Positions 1-9,069 are shown, numbered from the stretch's first letter. The stretch is DNA of 64,000 bases from Gluconobacter sp. Gdi (GCF_014132155.1 NZ_BLJQ01000004.1:62001-126000); one strand, 5' to 3'. Program-made: numbers and translations. Notes: generated by a model from the letters alone, not told the origin.

Positions 1-361
1 GTGAGGAAAGCGGCCATGTCGTTTCCCAGAAACCATCATCAAGGGCAGGACGACCATCTCCGCAGGCACTCATGGCCTCAACGCCCCAGAGATCATAGGC
101 TACGCGTTCCCCCCACTCCGCCGCAGGGAAACGTGAAGATGGCGCCAGATAGCGACGATCTTCCACCGCCGTACTGGCCATCAAAGGGCAATCGCCGTCC
201 AGCAACAGCACGTAAACACGCTGCTCATCCGCCCAGCAGGACAACAGTGACAAAGCTCTGCCGGGTGCAGTCAGCATCGCTTCCCATTGCTCGGGATCAA
301 GATGGTAATGCGCCAGTGCAACCCGCTCACCACTCCGAATGATGCGTTCCATGCTCATCAT
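1..361 (-). CDS. HyfG/NuoC-NuoD-like large-subunit homologue, N-terminal part (cut by window edge)
   Basis: Read on the minus strand from the ATG at 361, this frame stays open to the left edge, giving about 120 residues. The piece resembles the 30-kDa (NuoC-like) domain that precedes the large-subunit part of HycE/HyfG: it ends in a stretch reading AYDLWGVEAM, then GDGRP.LDDGFW, matching the family pattern of a conserved DLFG followed by HP.L.....W. Its ATG overlaps the stop of the HyfF-like gene (ATGA), so translation is probably coupled. The cysteines that would decide between a real NiFe hydrogenase and a metal-free Ehr-type subunit lie outside the window, so catalytic capacity cannot be judged. 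The membrane neighbours support the assignment. Confidence 0.65.
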   Translation of the reverse strand, partial: MMSMERIIRSGERVALAHYHLDPEQWEAMLTAPGRALSLLSCWADEQRVYVLLLDGDCPLMASTAVEDRRYLAPSSRFPAAEWGERVAYDLWGVEAMSACGDGRPALDDGFWETTWPLSS

Positions 362-1449
362 GGCCGCCACCCAGGCGCTGGATGCCATGCCAGAAGCAGC
401 GGCCCGCAAAGACCGACAAGCAGAAGAACAACCTCAACGGCTGGAACAATGCCACCCTTGAGACTAAGACCGGACGGCATCAGCCCGGCCAGACGAACCT
501 GCCTCAACCCGGGAAGTAGACAAACGATCATCAGCACGAGGAGCAGTGGCTCGAGAGAGCGACCAATCGCCAACAACGCGCAAAAGACCGGCCAAGGCGC
601 TACACCAGCAGCAACCATTTCGTATCGACGTCCGTCATTCTGACGTTCCAAAACAGCCAATCCGACAGACGCCACTAAAAGAAGGACAATTGCACTTCCT
701 TCACCAACTGCCGCGGCAATCGCCCCCAGCGAGGACAGAATGGGCAAAAAGACACCGCGCCCTCGGGACTGGCCTGCCATCCGCATGATCAGAGTCCCCA
801 ATCCAGCCACCAGTACCAGAATATGAACGAGCGGGTGTCCGTCCAGTCGCAACATCAGCAGAATGGCCGCAAACCTCAAGCCCGTATCAAGCAACACGGC
901 ATCAGGTTCCGGGACGGGAGACGGCCCTAAACCAGCCATCATGCACAACCCGACTGTCAGCAGAACTGGCCCCAGAGGAGACTGGTCCATCGACAGCAGG
1001 GACGCCCCCAGCACTCCCAGAATAACGCCACCGAGACGTGACCTCGCCATATCCCAGACAATGGCAGCCTTCTGCGCCCCCCGGCCCTCGCGCCAAGCCC
1101 AGAGAACCGTTCCTGCGCCACACAGCACCGTAACGGCGAAAGCTGAATGAACATTCAGGGCCATCAAAGCGCATCCAGTCACCAGAAAGGGCAAAATACG
1201 TCCTACCCGGTCTCCCGCAGGCGGCAACAGAAGCGGGATGACTGCAACCACGCAGGAGCACGCGGCGGCGAGCGCATCCGCACCCGGCATCAGCCAAACT
1301 GCAACGGGGGTCATGAGAGCACCAGCAATCGCAAACGTGCGACTGCTGACAGCCTGTCGGCCTGGCGGGGTCATGAGCAGCAGAAAAGCGGCCAGAAGCG
1401 GCCAGACTGTCACGGCAAACAGCGTTCCAACGGGAGCAAGTGGATGCAT
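358..1449 (-). CDS. HyfF-like membrane subunit (antiporter-like, short)
   Basis: Predicted 363-residue, almost entirely hydrophobic protein with about 11-12 membrane segments. It sits where HyfF (an NuoN/NuoM-type antiporter-like subunit) is expected, between HyfE-like and HyfG-like genes. The start at 1449 is chosen because that ATG overlaps the upstream stop as ATGA; the frame is open further upstream but that part lies inside the HyfE-like gene. HyfF proteins are usually near 520 residues, so this is clearly reduced. A segment with the pattern GRGVFLPILSS resembles the place where antiporter subunits carry a conserved DLKR.LAYSS helix, but the lysine is absent. Function in ion translocation is therefore doubtful; a structural membrane-arm subunit is the safer reading. 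Confidence 0.55.
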   Translation of the reverse strand: MHPLAPVGTLFAVTVWPLLAAFLLLMTPPGRQAVSSRTFAIAGALMTPVAVWLMPGADALAAACSCVVAVIPLLLPPAGDRVGRILPFLVTGCALMALNVHSAFAVTVLCGAGTVLWAWREGRGAQKAAIVWDMARSRLGGVILGVLGASLLSMDQSPLGPVLLTVGLCMMAGLGPSPVPEPDAVLLDTGLRFAAILLMLRLDGHPLVHILVLVAGLGTLIMRMAGQSRGRGVFLPILSSLGAIAAAVGEGSAIVLLLVASVGLAVLERQNDGRRYEMVAAGVAPWPVFCALLAIGRSLEPLLLVLMIVCLLPGLRQVRLAGLMPSGLSLKGGIVPAVEVVLLLVGLCGPLLLAWHPAPGWRP

Positions 1450-1970
1450 CAGTTTTCCTCCACCCGCCGCCAGGCAAGGCGTGGCAACAGCGTCATCCCC
1501 AGTGCGCCCAGAACACCCCATAGCGCTACAGCCGCAGCAAAGAACGGCCACGACTGAAGAACACACGCCATGACAATCAGTCCGTCAGCAGCCATCAGCA
1601 GCCCTGTAAACTGCACAAGGGCTGGGCCGAAAGCAGCGCCACAAAGGCCCACCAGAACTGCTCCCGCTCCCAACACAGGCGCCAACCCAAGACTCGCACC
1701 TGAGAGACCTAGTGCCAGCAGCAGAAGCAACGCCCCGACCACAGGCAGCACGGCACCGCGATCTGGCACATGACCAGCGAACCGCCTGAGCCATATCCAG
1801 GCACCAATATTCAGACCGATTAATGCGATCGAGGTGAGCAGCGCCAGAAGCCCTCCACAGACTGTCGCCCCTGCAAAAGCACATACCAGACCGTAAAGCG
1901 GCAGGCCTCGTCCATCTCGCCCCAGCCCGGCAAGCGCCAGCAGCAGGAGCACGCCAAATCCGACAATCAT
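1449..1970 (-). CDS. HyfE-like (NuoK-type) membrane subunit
   Basis: A 173-residue hydrophobic protein with about six predicted membrane helices. HyfE proteins are small NuoK-like subunits of roughly 200-220 residues, so size and position in the cluster fit. It overlaps its neighbours on both sides by four bases (ATGA junctions at 1967-1970 and 1449-1451). Sequence alone is too hydrophobic to assign without context; the call rests mainly on the HyfB-C-E-F-G order. Confidence 0.5.
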   Translation of the reverse strand: MIVGFGVLLLLALAGLGRDGRGLPLYGLVCAFAGATVCGGLLALLTSIALIGLNIGAWIWLRRFAGHVPDRGAVLPVVGALLLLLALGLSGASLGLAPVLGAGAVLVGLCGAAFGPALVQFTGLLMAADGLIVMACVLQSWPFFAAAVALWGVLGALGMTLLPRLAWRRVEEN

Positions 1971-2827
1971 GTCGCAAACCTCCCGGCGAGCGCGAGCAAA
2001 AGCGCCACTCCGGCAAATAGCGCCGTCAGTCGTTCACTGCGTTCCTGTGCGGTGAGCCTCAGCCCCATAAGCACGACCACCACAAGAGCAAGTCGACCCA
2101 ACAGACCACCCAATCCTACAAACCAGCCCGTCACATCGCTTCCACCCAGACCAACCGTAATCGGCAGAGCGAGATCAGCCAGCAGCAGAAGCCAGGCCAT
2201 ATTCAGAACTTCCACAACATTCCGCGACATCTCACGAACCTGACGGCTTTTTTCGCCATCCAGACGCTGGATCATATCGTCTTCACGCAGAGGCGGGCAG
2301 GAAATCGCCAACGCCAATGCGCATGCGCCCAGCGCGCCTTCCAGCCCTGGTGCTGGCTCAATGTGCAACATGGCACATAAGCCCCCCAGACCATCCGCAC
2401 CCGGTGCCGCAAGCGCAATCAAGGCTTCCGTCAGGCAGAGAACCAGAACGGCAGGAAGAACCCGCCGCCATTCTTCCCTTTGCTGTGGAACGCCTAACAT
2501 GAGGCGACCGGCCAGCAGCAAAAGGCCGATCAGCAGAGGATTGGCGAGAGAAACAAATGCCCCCCCCGTCGTCACCGCAGGCAGAACAACAAAGATCAAC
2601 AATGCAATGGCCAAGACAAGCGCCAGTCTCGGTGCAACAGGTTGCCTTAAGACAACGCCCCAAAAACGGATTGCCCTACGCATCCGACGCTGAGGCCCGC
2701 AAATGGCTTCGCCATTTATCCAGCGAGGCAACTCTGCCAGCGCCCACCCCATGACAGGCGCCAGAGCCAGAAGAATAAAAAGCTGAAACAACGTCTGGGC
2801 GACAGCCCATAAACCGGTCATCATCAT
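1967..2827 (-). CDS. HyfC/HycD-like (NuoH-type) membrane subunit
   Basis: A 286-residue membrane protein matching the NuoH/HycD family, the quinone-module membrane subunit that links peripheral and membrane arms. Supporting features are an early R.I...ICG.QR.MR segment, a central segment with LREDDMIQ followed by a basic EKSRQVREM stretch (where NuoH-like proteins carry a conserved acidic/basic loop), and about eight membrane helices. It is slightly shorter than the usual ~310-320 residues. The start is one of three consecutive ATG codons; the first overlaps the upstream stop. This is the best-conserved member of the cluster in the window. Confidence 0.6.
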   Translation of the reverse strand: MMMTGLWAVAQTLFQLFILLALAPVMGWALAELPRWINGEAICGPQRRMRRAIRFWGVVLRQPVAPRLALVLAIALLIFVVLPAVTTGGAFVSLANPLLIGLLLLAGRLMLGVPQQREEWRRVLPAVLVLCLTEALIALAAPGADGLGGLCAMLHIEPAPGLEGALGACALALAISCPPLREDDMIQRLDGEKSRQVREMSRNVVEVLNMAWLLLLADLALPITVGLGGSDVTGWFVGLGGLLGRLALVVVVLMGLRLTAQERSERLTALFAGVALLLALAGRFAT

Positions 2828-4071
2828 GCCGTCAGACCCAGCACCACCAGAACAAGCGCAAGCAGCACAAGCCAGAGCCCCACCGCCATCTGCCGCATAT
2901 CTGGCATTTGACCGCTCTTAAGCGCCGCCAGCGCCTGAAGACGGATCCGACCCCCGACAATCAAACGACGCATGATCCAGGGCAGAGCCGGAGGTTCTTC
3001 GAAGAGTCCTGTCTCTGATCGGCCTGTCTGCGTCCCCGGAAGCAGTAAGTTCGCGATCGCCTTTTCAAGACCGCGCTCCGTGCGCCACGATTTTACAAAG
3101 AACAGCCACAACACACTGAGAATTAACATCACAGCTGGCACCTTGAGGTGCGCGCCATCTCCGCCACCCAAAGACCAGAACGGCCAGACCCACTCTCCCT
3201 CGACGTGATGAAGCACGGGACTGAACACACCAAACACTGCCACCGGCAGCAGTAGCGCGCCCAAAATAACCCCGCAGGCAGCACCAGCGGGACCGATAGG
3301 CAAAACGCCCGTGTCGGGCCGACGCCCCACAGTCAAAACATCAAACAGTGAAATTAGGCCGATCAGAAGCGCCACAAGCACTCCAATCACGCTCCAGCCC
3401 TGCACACCGGCAGCCAGCCCCAGCGCAGCGTGAATTCCCAGCCACAACACGAGAAACCCTGGCAGGGGCGGAAACGGCAGACGCAACGTCACGAGGACCG
3501 GCATCAGTCTCAGCACCGGAACGGACAGCGTTATCAGGGTCAAATCCAGCAACAGGCTTTCAAGCGCAATCCGCGCGCCTGTTCCCATGCCCTCATCCTG
3601 CGCAGCAATCAGAAGCGTTGCCAGAATGGCAGGCCGGACCAGTCCCAGATCGCCCGGGGAAATTCCCCAGAACACGCTGCGCCCCAAAACGAGCAAAACA
3701 AGAGCCGCCAGTCCCGCTGTACAGCCGATAGGGACCACGGCCCCCGCATGCCAGACAAGCGCAACGGCAAGAACAGACGATAACGCCGGAAACAGCGCAC
3801 CCTCACGGGTGAAGAGCGCAGGCCAGAACAGCACCGGAAAGAGAGAAAGAAGCGCCAACGTACTGTCTGGCATCAACGCCGAGCATACGAGAGCTGGCAG
3901 CGCCCACCATACCGGGCACGCTTTGCGCTCCTGCGTCATCAGCACGCCAATCGCTACAGCAACAGCCGGGGCAGACGTTAACAATACAGCCGCAAGAGCT
4001 GCCGGGAGTGCAAAGCGCCCCCCGCCAACACGGCTTTCCCGGTCTGTCTTAAGAGCAGCAGGGAACGTCAA
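2824..4071 (-). CDS. HyfB-like (NuoL-type) membrane subunit, truncated or diverged
   Basis: A 415-residue protein of about 12 membrane helices, first gene of the overlapping Hyf/Ehr-like run. It keeps a FPPLPGFL segment recalling the PPLNGF motif of antiporter-like subunits, but is far shorter than typical HyfB (~670 residues). The only start codon in frame is TTG at 4071, with no convincing Shine-Dalgarno. The frame is open without any start codon from about 4167, and that untranslated part reads like the beginning of a NuoL-type protein (TLLTFSALFHTDPVSL). Either a rare start is used or the 5' end has been damaged. The C-terminal ~70 residues include a basic loop and one last helix. Confidence 0.5.
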   Translation of the reverse strand: MTFPAALKTDRESRVGGGRFALPAALAAVLLTSAPAVAVAIGVLMTQERKACPVWWALPALVCSALMPDSTLALLSLFPVLFWPALFTREGALFPALSSVLAVALVWHAGAVVPIGCTAGLAALVLLVLGRSVFWGISPGDLGLVRPAILATLLIAAQDEGMGTGARIALESLLLDLTLITLSVPVLRLMPVLVTLRLPFPPLPGFLVLWLGIHAALGLAAGVQGWSVIGVLVALLIGLISLFDVLTVGRRPDTGVLPIGPAGAACGVILGALLLPVAVFGVFSPVLHHVEGEWVWPFWSLGGGDGAHLKVPAVMLILSVLWLFFVKSWRTERGLEKAIANLLLPGTQTGRSETGLFEEPPALPWIMRRLIVGGRIRLQALAALKSGQMPDMRQMAVGLWLVLLALVLVVLGLTA

Positions 4072-4176
4072 TGCCGCAAGGCAAAGAGAGACCGGATCAG
4101 TATGAAACAGGGCAGAAAAAGTGAGCAGGGTACGGTCCGGTCCAGAGTGGGAACGGGCCGTATCAGATTATGCCCG

Positions 4177-5022
4177 TCAGATCATGGCGAGAGATACCTT
4201 GCGTTGCGGCGGAGGGAAAGCATGATCCAGAACTTTCAGGTCCTCTTCAGTGAGGCTGATTTCCAAACTGGCAACATTGGAGAGGAGATGCTTTGGAGAG
4301 CCGGCCTTGGGAATAGCCATGACATTTTCCCGACGCATCACCCAGGCCAGTGCAATCTGAGCAGGATCAGCCGGTCCAGCAGACGTCTCATGTCTCCCTG
4401 CGATCTCGGCAAGAGCGGGGTGCTGGAGAAGTTCGCCGCCCTGCCCCAGCGGAGAATAAGCCATCGTCACAGTTCCGGTCGAAAGATCATGATCCAGCAG
4501 ATCAAACTCCGTTCCGCGATGTTCCAGACTGTAAAGAACCTGATTGACCTGACAGGACCCTGAAAGCGCCTCGATTTCTTCCATGTCATCAACATCGAAG
4601 TTTGAAACACCCCATCCCCGGATCAGCCCGTCTGTCTGGAGGTCTTCAAACGCCCGAATGGTCTCTTCCAGCGGCGTACCACCACGCCAGTGCAGCAGAT
4701 ACATGTCCAGCCAGTCCGTATCCAGACGGTCCAGCGAGCGCCGGCAGGCCCGGCGCACGCCGTCATAAGACGCGTTGGACGGGAGAACCTTGCTGACGAG
4801 ATAAACATCATCCCGTACATCCGCGATGGCTTCACCAACCAGCTTTTCAGACCGGCCGTTTCCATACATTTCTGCTGTGTCGATAACCCGCAGACCGGCT
4901 TCCAGACCCGTGCGCAAACTCTCGATTTCCAGAGCGCGGCGATCTGCACTGTCTCCGACATTCCATGTCCCCATTCCCAGTGCAGGAACGGTGGTGCCGT
5001 TGCGGAGGGTAACGGTTTTCAT
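4177..5022 (-). CDS. Aldo/keto reductase
   Basis: A 281-residue NADPH-dependent oxidoreductase of the aldo/keto reductase family (TIM barrel, cytoplasm). The catalytic tetrad can be read: Asp and Tyr in DTAEMYGNG (~residues 44-52), Lys in YLVSKVLP (~77) and His in LLHWRG (~110). The C-terminal IPKAGSP segment is the usual phosphate-binding loop of the cofactor site. The start at 5022 (MKTVTLRNG) is preferred over the longer frame because it begins directly with the first conserved strand. It lies 66 bp downstream of holC on the same strand. The substrate is unknown; acetic acid bacteria use such enzymes on keto-gluconates and other sugars, which is an inference only. Confidence 0.85.
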   Translation of the reverse strand: MKTVTLRNGTTVPALGMGTWNVGDSADRRALEIESLRTGLEAGLRVIDTAEMYGNGRSEKLVGEAIADVRDDVYLVSKVLPSNASYDGVRRACRRSLDRLDTDWLDMYLLHWRGGTPLEETIRAFEDLQTDGLIRGWGVSNFDVDDMEEIEALSGSCQVNQVLYSLEHRGTEFDLLDHDLSTGTVTMAYSPLGQGGELLQHPALAEIAGRHETSAGPADPAQIALAWVMRRENVMAIPKAGSPKHLLSNVASLEISLTEEDLKVLDHAFPPPQRKVSLAMI

Positions 5023-5088
5023 AAGGCGTCTCCCGGGAAGAACTCTGTCACACAACGACATACCCCCCGAAGATGTTCCGCCTGAACC

Positions 5089-5532
5089 TCAGCCGGACTT
5101 CTTCCAACCCCGCTCCTGCTGCTGCCAGTACACAAGAGTATGGCCAGCCGCTTTCAGGGCTACCCATCTTTGACGGGCCCTTTGGACGCTCGCGGGGTCG
5201 CGCCCATCGAACAGGTCAAAAATTCTTGTGAACGGAGAAAAATCGTCTTCTCCAGCGCCGTCAATCCGGAACAGGAACTTTGCGCCATTCGGCACATCAG
5301 TCCCTTCTGTCAGCCAGATCGGCTGCCAGGACGCATGACCCATCTTTGCTGTGCCATGCGGAAGCCACACAGGATCGCGGGACGCCCAGAGCGCCGCATC
5401 CAGAGCCGTGACTGACGCTGCATCATGGCAACGGACCAAGGCCCGCTCCCCGACATCCAGCGTCTTACCCAAAAGCGCAGGCAACGCCTCTTCCAGAGGC
5501 GTCCGCGTCAGATGATAAAATCCGACATCCAC
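5089..5532 (-). CDS. holC: DNA polymerase III subunit chi
   Basis: A 147-residue HolC family protein, the chi subunit that connects the clamp-loader to single-strand binding protein. It starts with the family pattern FYHLTRTPLEEALP and has the middle block DPVWLPHGTAKMG and the later FLFRIDG and FDLFDGRD blocks. The start is GTG at 5532, two bases after the pepA stop, so the pair is translationally coupled. The pepA-holC order is common in Gram-negatives. Confidence 0.9.
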   Translation of the reverse strand: MDVGFYHLTRTPLEEALPALLGKTLDVGERALVRCHDAASVTALDAALWASRDPVWLPHGTAKMGHASWQPIWLTEGTDVPNGAKFLFRIDGAGEDDFSPFTRIFDLFDGRDPASVQRARQRWVALKAAGHTLVYWQQQERGWKKSG

Positions 5533-5534
5533 TC

Positions 5535-7016
5535 TCAGGCACGGGCCTCATGAGACAGTACGAACTGGTTCAGAAGACGAACCCCAAACCCAGTTGCACC
5601 CTTCGGAGCCGTCGGGGACGCCGTTGTCTTCCATGTCGTGCCGGCAATATCCAGATGCGCCCAGACAGTCTCACCAACGAAGCGCTTCAGGAACTCAGCC
5701 GCCAGAATGGCACTCCCCGGACGGCCGCCAATGTTCTTCATATCAGCAATGTCAGAGTCGATCTGGCGGTTGTAAGCCTCGCCCATCGGCATCCGCCACA
5801 GACCTTCGCCAACCTGCTTTCCAGCCTCGAAAAGACCGGAAGCCAGCGTGTCGTCATTGCTGAACAAACCTGCGTTTTCCGTTCCAAGGCTCACCACGAT
5901 CGCACCGGTCAATGTGGCCAGATCGACCATCAGCTTCGGCTTGAAACGATCCTTTGTGTAGGCAAGCACATCCGCCAGAACCAGACGACCTTCGGCATCC
6001 GTGTTCAGCACTTCAATGGTCTGGCCGCTATAACTCGTCACAATATCGCCCGGACGCTGTGCCCGGTCAGACACCATGTTTTCCACCAGCCCGACAACAC
6101 CAATCGCATTCACAGGAGCCTTGCGGCGCGCCAGTGCGCTCATGAGACCGATAACCGTGGCGGCCCCGCCCATGTCGGTCTTCATCTCGTCCATGCCGGC
6201 AGCAGGCTTGATCGAAATTCCGCCGCTATCAAACGTTACGCCTTTGCCGATGAAGGCCAGAGGCGCTTCATCACCACCGCCATTATGACGGACGATCACC
6301 GTGCGGGGCTTGTTCGCACTTCCCTGTGCCACCCCCAGAAGCGCACCAAAGCCCAATTCCTGCATGGCGGCTTCATCGAGAACTTCTACTTCAAGACCCG
6401 TCTCACGGAGCGCTTCGATCCGCGCTGTAAACGTCTCCGGAGAGAGAATGTTGGCGGGTTCGCTGATAAGGTCGCGGGTCAGGAAAACACCGCGAGATAC
6501 GGCATCCAGAGCAGTCCAGCGTGCTTCAGCGGCGGCAACATCCGAAGCCACGACCGTCAAAGCTTTCAGAACCGGCCTCTCGGAAGACTTCTTTGTGCGA
6601 TACAGAGCAAAGTCGTAACGAGCCAGACGCGCACCCAAAGCAGCTTCTGGTACAAATTCTGCAATATCTGCCGTCAGGGCGAGAACCGCATCAGCCACGC
6701 CATCGAGTGCTTTAGCCGCAGAACCACCGGCATTTTCAACGGCAACCGACCCGACAGCCGAGCCGTCCTTTGCTGCACATCCCACCAGAACAACCTGAGA
6801 CAGACCAGCAGACGGCGCCGTCAGAACAACCGTCTGCCCAACTTCGCCCTTGAAACCCTTAAAAGACGCAGCACGGCTCAATGCACCAGCCGTGGCGTCA
6901 TCGAGTGCCTTGAAGGTGCTGTCTTCAAAGGTCGCCTTCCCATACCCAATCAGGGCAACGGCCTGTGGCTGGGCGTTGTTCAGCGCTGGAAGCGAACCAA
7001 AAGAAATATCGAGCAT
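5535..7016 (-). CDS. pepA: Leucyl aminopeptidase (M17)
   Basis: A 493-residue cytosolic aminopeptidase A. The C-terminal catalytic domain carries the metal-binding GKGVTFDSGGISIKP block and the signature NTDAEGRLVLAD, with two metal ions expected. The N-terminal domain (~1-170) is the less conserved macro-like domain. The ATG at 7016 is chosen over an upstream codon at 7121 because an AAGGTG ribosome site sits just in front of it and the protein then has the normal length. In E. coli PepA also binds DNA and represses carAB; carAB lies in this window 26 kb away, but nothing here shows that PepA regulates it. Confidence 0.95.
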   Translation of the reverse strand: MLDISFGSLPALNNAQPQAVALIGYGKATFEDSTFKALDDATAGALSRAASFKGFKGEVGQTVVLTAPSAGLSQVVLVGCAAKDGSAVGSVAVENAGGSAAKALDGVADAVLALTADIAEFVPEAALGARLARYDFALYRTKKSSERPVLKALTVVASDVAAAEARWTALDAVSRGVFLTRDLISEPANILSPETFTARIEALRETGLEVEVLDEAAMQELGFGALLGVAQGSANKPRTVIVRHNGGGDEAPLAFIGKGVTFDSGGISIKPAAGMDEMKTDMGGAATVIGLMSALARRKAPVNAIGVVGLVENMVSDRAQRPGDIVTSYSGQTIEVLNTDAEGRLVLADVLAYTKDRFKPKLMVDLATLTGAIVVSLGTENAGLFSNDDTLASGLFEAGKQVGEGLWRMPMGEAYNRQIDSDIADMKNIGGRPGSAILAAEFLKRFVGETVWAHLDIAGTTWKTTASPTAPKGATGFGVRLLNQFVLSHEARA

Positions 7017-7257
7017 ATCGCACCTTTTGCATGGCAGAACCATTTCAGTGCTCCCGTTATCGGGAACAGCGTGCTTCCACACAAGAGGGGAGCAGTTCGA
7101 TGAGCACAACAGAGACGTCACACGCCACTGCGTTCCGGCTTCATTTCCGCTGCAATCGTCGCCTCATTCGCGTGCTCTGGTCGGTATGCAACAACTCAAG
7201 TCACCTCCCTCGCATCAGCACATGACGAAACGCCTTTCATGAAGTAGCCTTGCAGGC
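7017..7257. other. Divergent intergenic region pepA / cysQ
   Basis: This 241-bp gap separates the pepA-holC operon (minus) from the cysQ-tsaC run (plus), so it must hold both promoters. I cannot place -35/-10 boxes with confidence. A small stem TCCCG/CGGGA with a TTAT loop lies near 7055, within the pepA leader. No additional gene is supported. Confidence 0.4.
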
Positions 7258-8055
7258 ATGACCTCAGCCCCCCTTCATACGGTCTCCCCAGACGATGACC
7301 GCGCCCTGCTGTCCCTCGCATTCCGTCTGGCTTCGGAAGCAGCGGACATCATCAACGAGATCCGTGCCCGAGGCTTCCTCACGGAAGTCAAGAAAGACGC
7401 CTCTCCGGTTACGGAGGCAGATCGCGCCTCTGAAGACCACATCCTGCGTGGCCTGCGCACGGCATGCCCGTCGCTTGCCGCAATCGGGGAAGAGGAAATG
7501 TCCGCCGGGATTGAGGTTACAGCCGGGGACGCCTACTGGCTTGTTGACCCTCTGGACGGAACGCGGGGGTTCTCTTCAGGCGGCAAGGACTTCACCGTCA
7601 ATATCGGGCTAATCCGTGGAGACAGACCCGCTCTTGGCGTCGTGGCACTTCCCGGATACGGGCTAATCTACAGCGGAGGCGTGGGCCTCGGCGCGCATCG
7701 TTTCGATGGCACGACCAGTACCCCTATCCACACAGCGGCCCCTTCGACTGAGGGGCTGCGTGTTCTGGCGTCCAGCCATCATGGTAACACCGAGCTTCTT
7801 GAGCGGTGGCTCGCCGGACGCAAGGTCGCGTCCATCGACAAGCTGGCCTCTTCTGTGAAGTTCATGCGCGTCGCAGAAGGCGCTGCCGATTTTTATCCCC
7901 GTTTTGGCCCCACCATGGAGTGGGACACCGCCGCCCCACAGGCCATTCTCGAAGCCGCAGGTGGCAGCCTGCTGGATGAAAACGGCCAGCCCTTGCGTTA
8001 CGGCAAGCCTGGCCGCCTGAACTCTTCATTTTACTGCACGGGAGGCGCTTCGTGA
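7258..8055 (+). CDS. cysQ: 3'(2'),5'-bisphosphate nucleotidase / inositol monophosphatase family
   Basis: A 265-residue magnesium-dependent phosphatase of the IMPase superfamily, closest in pattern to CysQ, which removes the 3'-phosphate from PAP produced in sulfate assimilation. Metal-binding motifs are visible: IGEEE (~residues 79-83), DPLDGTRGF (~98-106) and EWDTAAPQAI near residue 221. The related HisN and SuhB families share the fold, so CysQ is a probable rather than certain assignment. Its stop overlaps the GTG start of tsaC (GTGA). Confidence 0.8.
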   Translation: MTSAPLHTVSPDDDRALLSLAFRLASEAADIINEIRARGFLTEVKKDASPVTEADRASEDHILRGLRTACPSLAAIGEEEMSAGIEVTAGDAYWLVDPLDGTRGFSSGGKDFTVNIGLIRGDRPALGVVALPGYGLIYSGGVGLGAHRFDGTTSTPIHTAAPSTEGLRVLASSHHGNTELLERWLAGRKVASIDKLASSVKFMRVAEGAADFYPRFGPTMEWDTAAPQAILEAAGGSLLDENGQPLRYGKPGRLNSSFYCTGGAS

Positions 8056-9065
8056 GCGAGTCTCTGAACACGGAACGCCTGACTGCTGATACCAACGGAA
8101 TCCGCCGCGCTGCAGAGCTTCTGAAGGCTGGTAAGCTTGTCGCCTTCGGAACTGAAACCGTCTATGGCCTCGGCGCCCTTGCTTCGTCCGACACGGCTGT
8201 CGCGCGTATTTTCGCCGCCAAGGGCCGTCCACGCTTCAATCCGCTTATCAGCCATCTTGCAGATGCAGAAAGTGCGTTCGCCCAGGCGGACCTGCATGGT
8301 CGTACCAAAGACATCGCCTATGAGCTTGCGGAAAAGTTCTGGCCTGGCCCCCTGACGATGGTGCTGCCCCGCGCGCCGAACTCCACCGTTTCGGACCTTG
8401 CAGCGGCTGGTTTGAATACACTTGCCCTTCGCGTCCCCAGAGGCAAAACAGCCCTTGCCTTGCTCCGCGAGGTCGGGGCTCCTATTGCAGCGCCCTCCGC
8501 AAACATTTCCGGAACTGTCAGCCCGTCGGATGCCTCGCACGTGCTGCGCTCGCTGGATGGACGTATCGACGCCATTCTGGATTCCGGCCCCTGTTCTGTC
8601 GGCGTAGAAAGCACCGTTCTGGATCTCACACGAGACACACCCGTTCTGCTCCGGCCGGGCGGCGTAACGCTGGAAGAACTGACGGCACTCTGTGGCCCAA
8701 TCCATCATCCGGATGATTTTGCAGAAGCGCTCCCGTCGTCCCCGGGCAGACTGGCATCTCATTATGCCCCTTCGCTCCCTGTCCGGCTGGACGCCTATGA
8801 CGTTCGCCCCAACGAGGCACTGCTCGCGTTCGGCCCGCCGCTCCCCAGCGCCGGCCTGACCTGGAACCTGAGTGAAACCGGAAATCTGGAAGAAGCCGCG
8901 GCCCGCCTGTTTTCAGGGCTGCGCTTCCTGGATGCAGAAGGAACCAAACGCGGACTGACATGCATTGCTGCCCAGCCCATCCCCCGCCAGGGATTGGGGC
9001 TGGCAATCCGGGACCGCCTAAAGCGTGCGGCTGAACCACGCCCACTTTCCCAGAATCCCGGCTGA
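8052..9065 (+). CDS. tsaC: L-threonylcarbamoyladenylate synthase (Sua5-type)
   Basis: A 337-residue enzyme making threonylcarbamoyl-AMP for the universal t6A modification of tRNAs decoding ANN codons. The N-terminal YrdC domain has the KLVAFGTETVYGLG block (~residues 30-43), KGRPRFNPL (substrate loop) and APSANISG. The SPGRLASHYAP segment is the linker to the C-terminal Sua5 domain, so it is the long Sua5 form rather than the short TsaC form. It begins with GTG overlapping the end of cysQ by four bases. Confidence 0.9.
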   Translation: MSESLNTERLTADTNGIRRAAELLKAGKLVAFGTETVYGLGALASSDTAVARIFAAKGRPRFNPLISHLADAESAFAQADLHGRTKDIAYELAEKFWPGPLTMVLPRAPNSTVSDLAAAGLNTLALRVPRGKTALALLREVGAPIAAPSANISGTVSPSDASHVLRSLDGRIDAILDSGPCSVGVESTVLDLTRDTPVLLRPGGVTLEELTALCGPIHHPDDFAEALPSSPGRLASHYAPSLPVRLDAYDVRPNEALLAFGPPLPSAGLTWNLSETGNLEEAAARLFSGLRFLDAEGTKRGLTCIAAQPIPRQGLGLAIRDRLKRAAEPRPLSQNPG

Positions 9066-9069
9066 TCAT

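Noticed and set aside
1-342. Open frame on the plus strand at the left edge
   Set aside because: It is antisense to the HyfG-like domain, which shows conserved blocks and an ATGA overlap with the upstream gene.
5550-7103. 517-codon open frame antisense to pepA
   Set aside because: It mirrors a well-conserved aminopeptidase; its translation is low-complexity Arg/His/Gln-rich with no family pattern. Long antisense frames are expected in GC-rich coding DNA.
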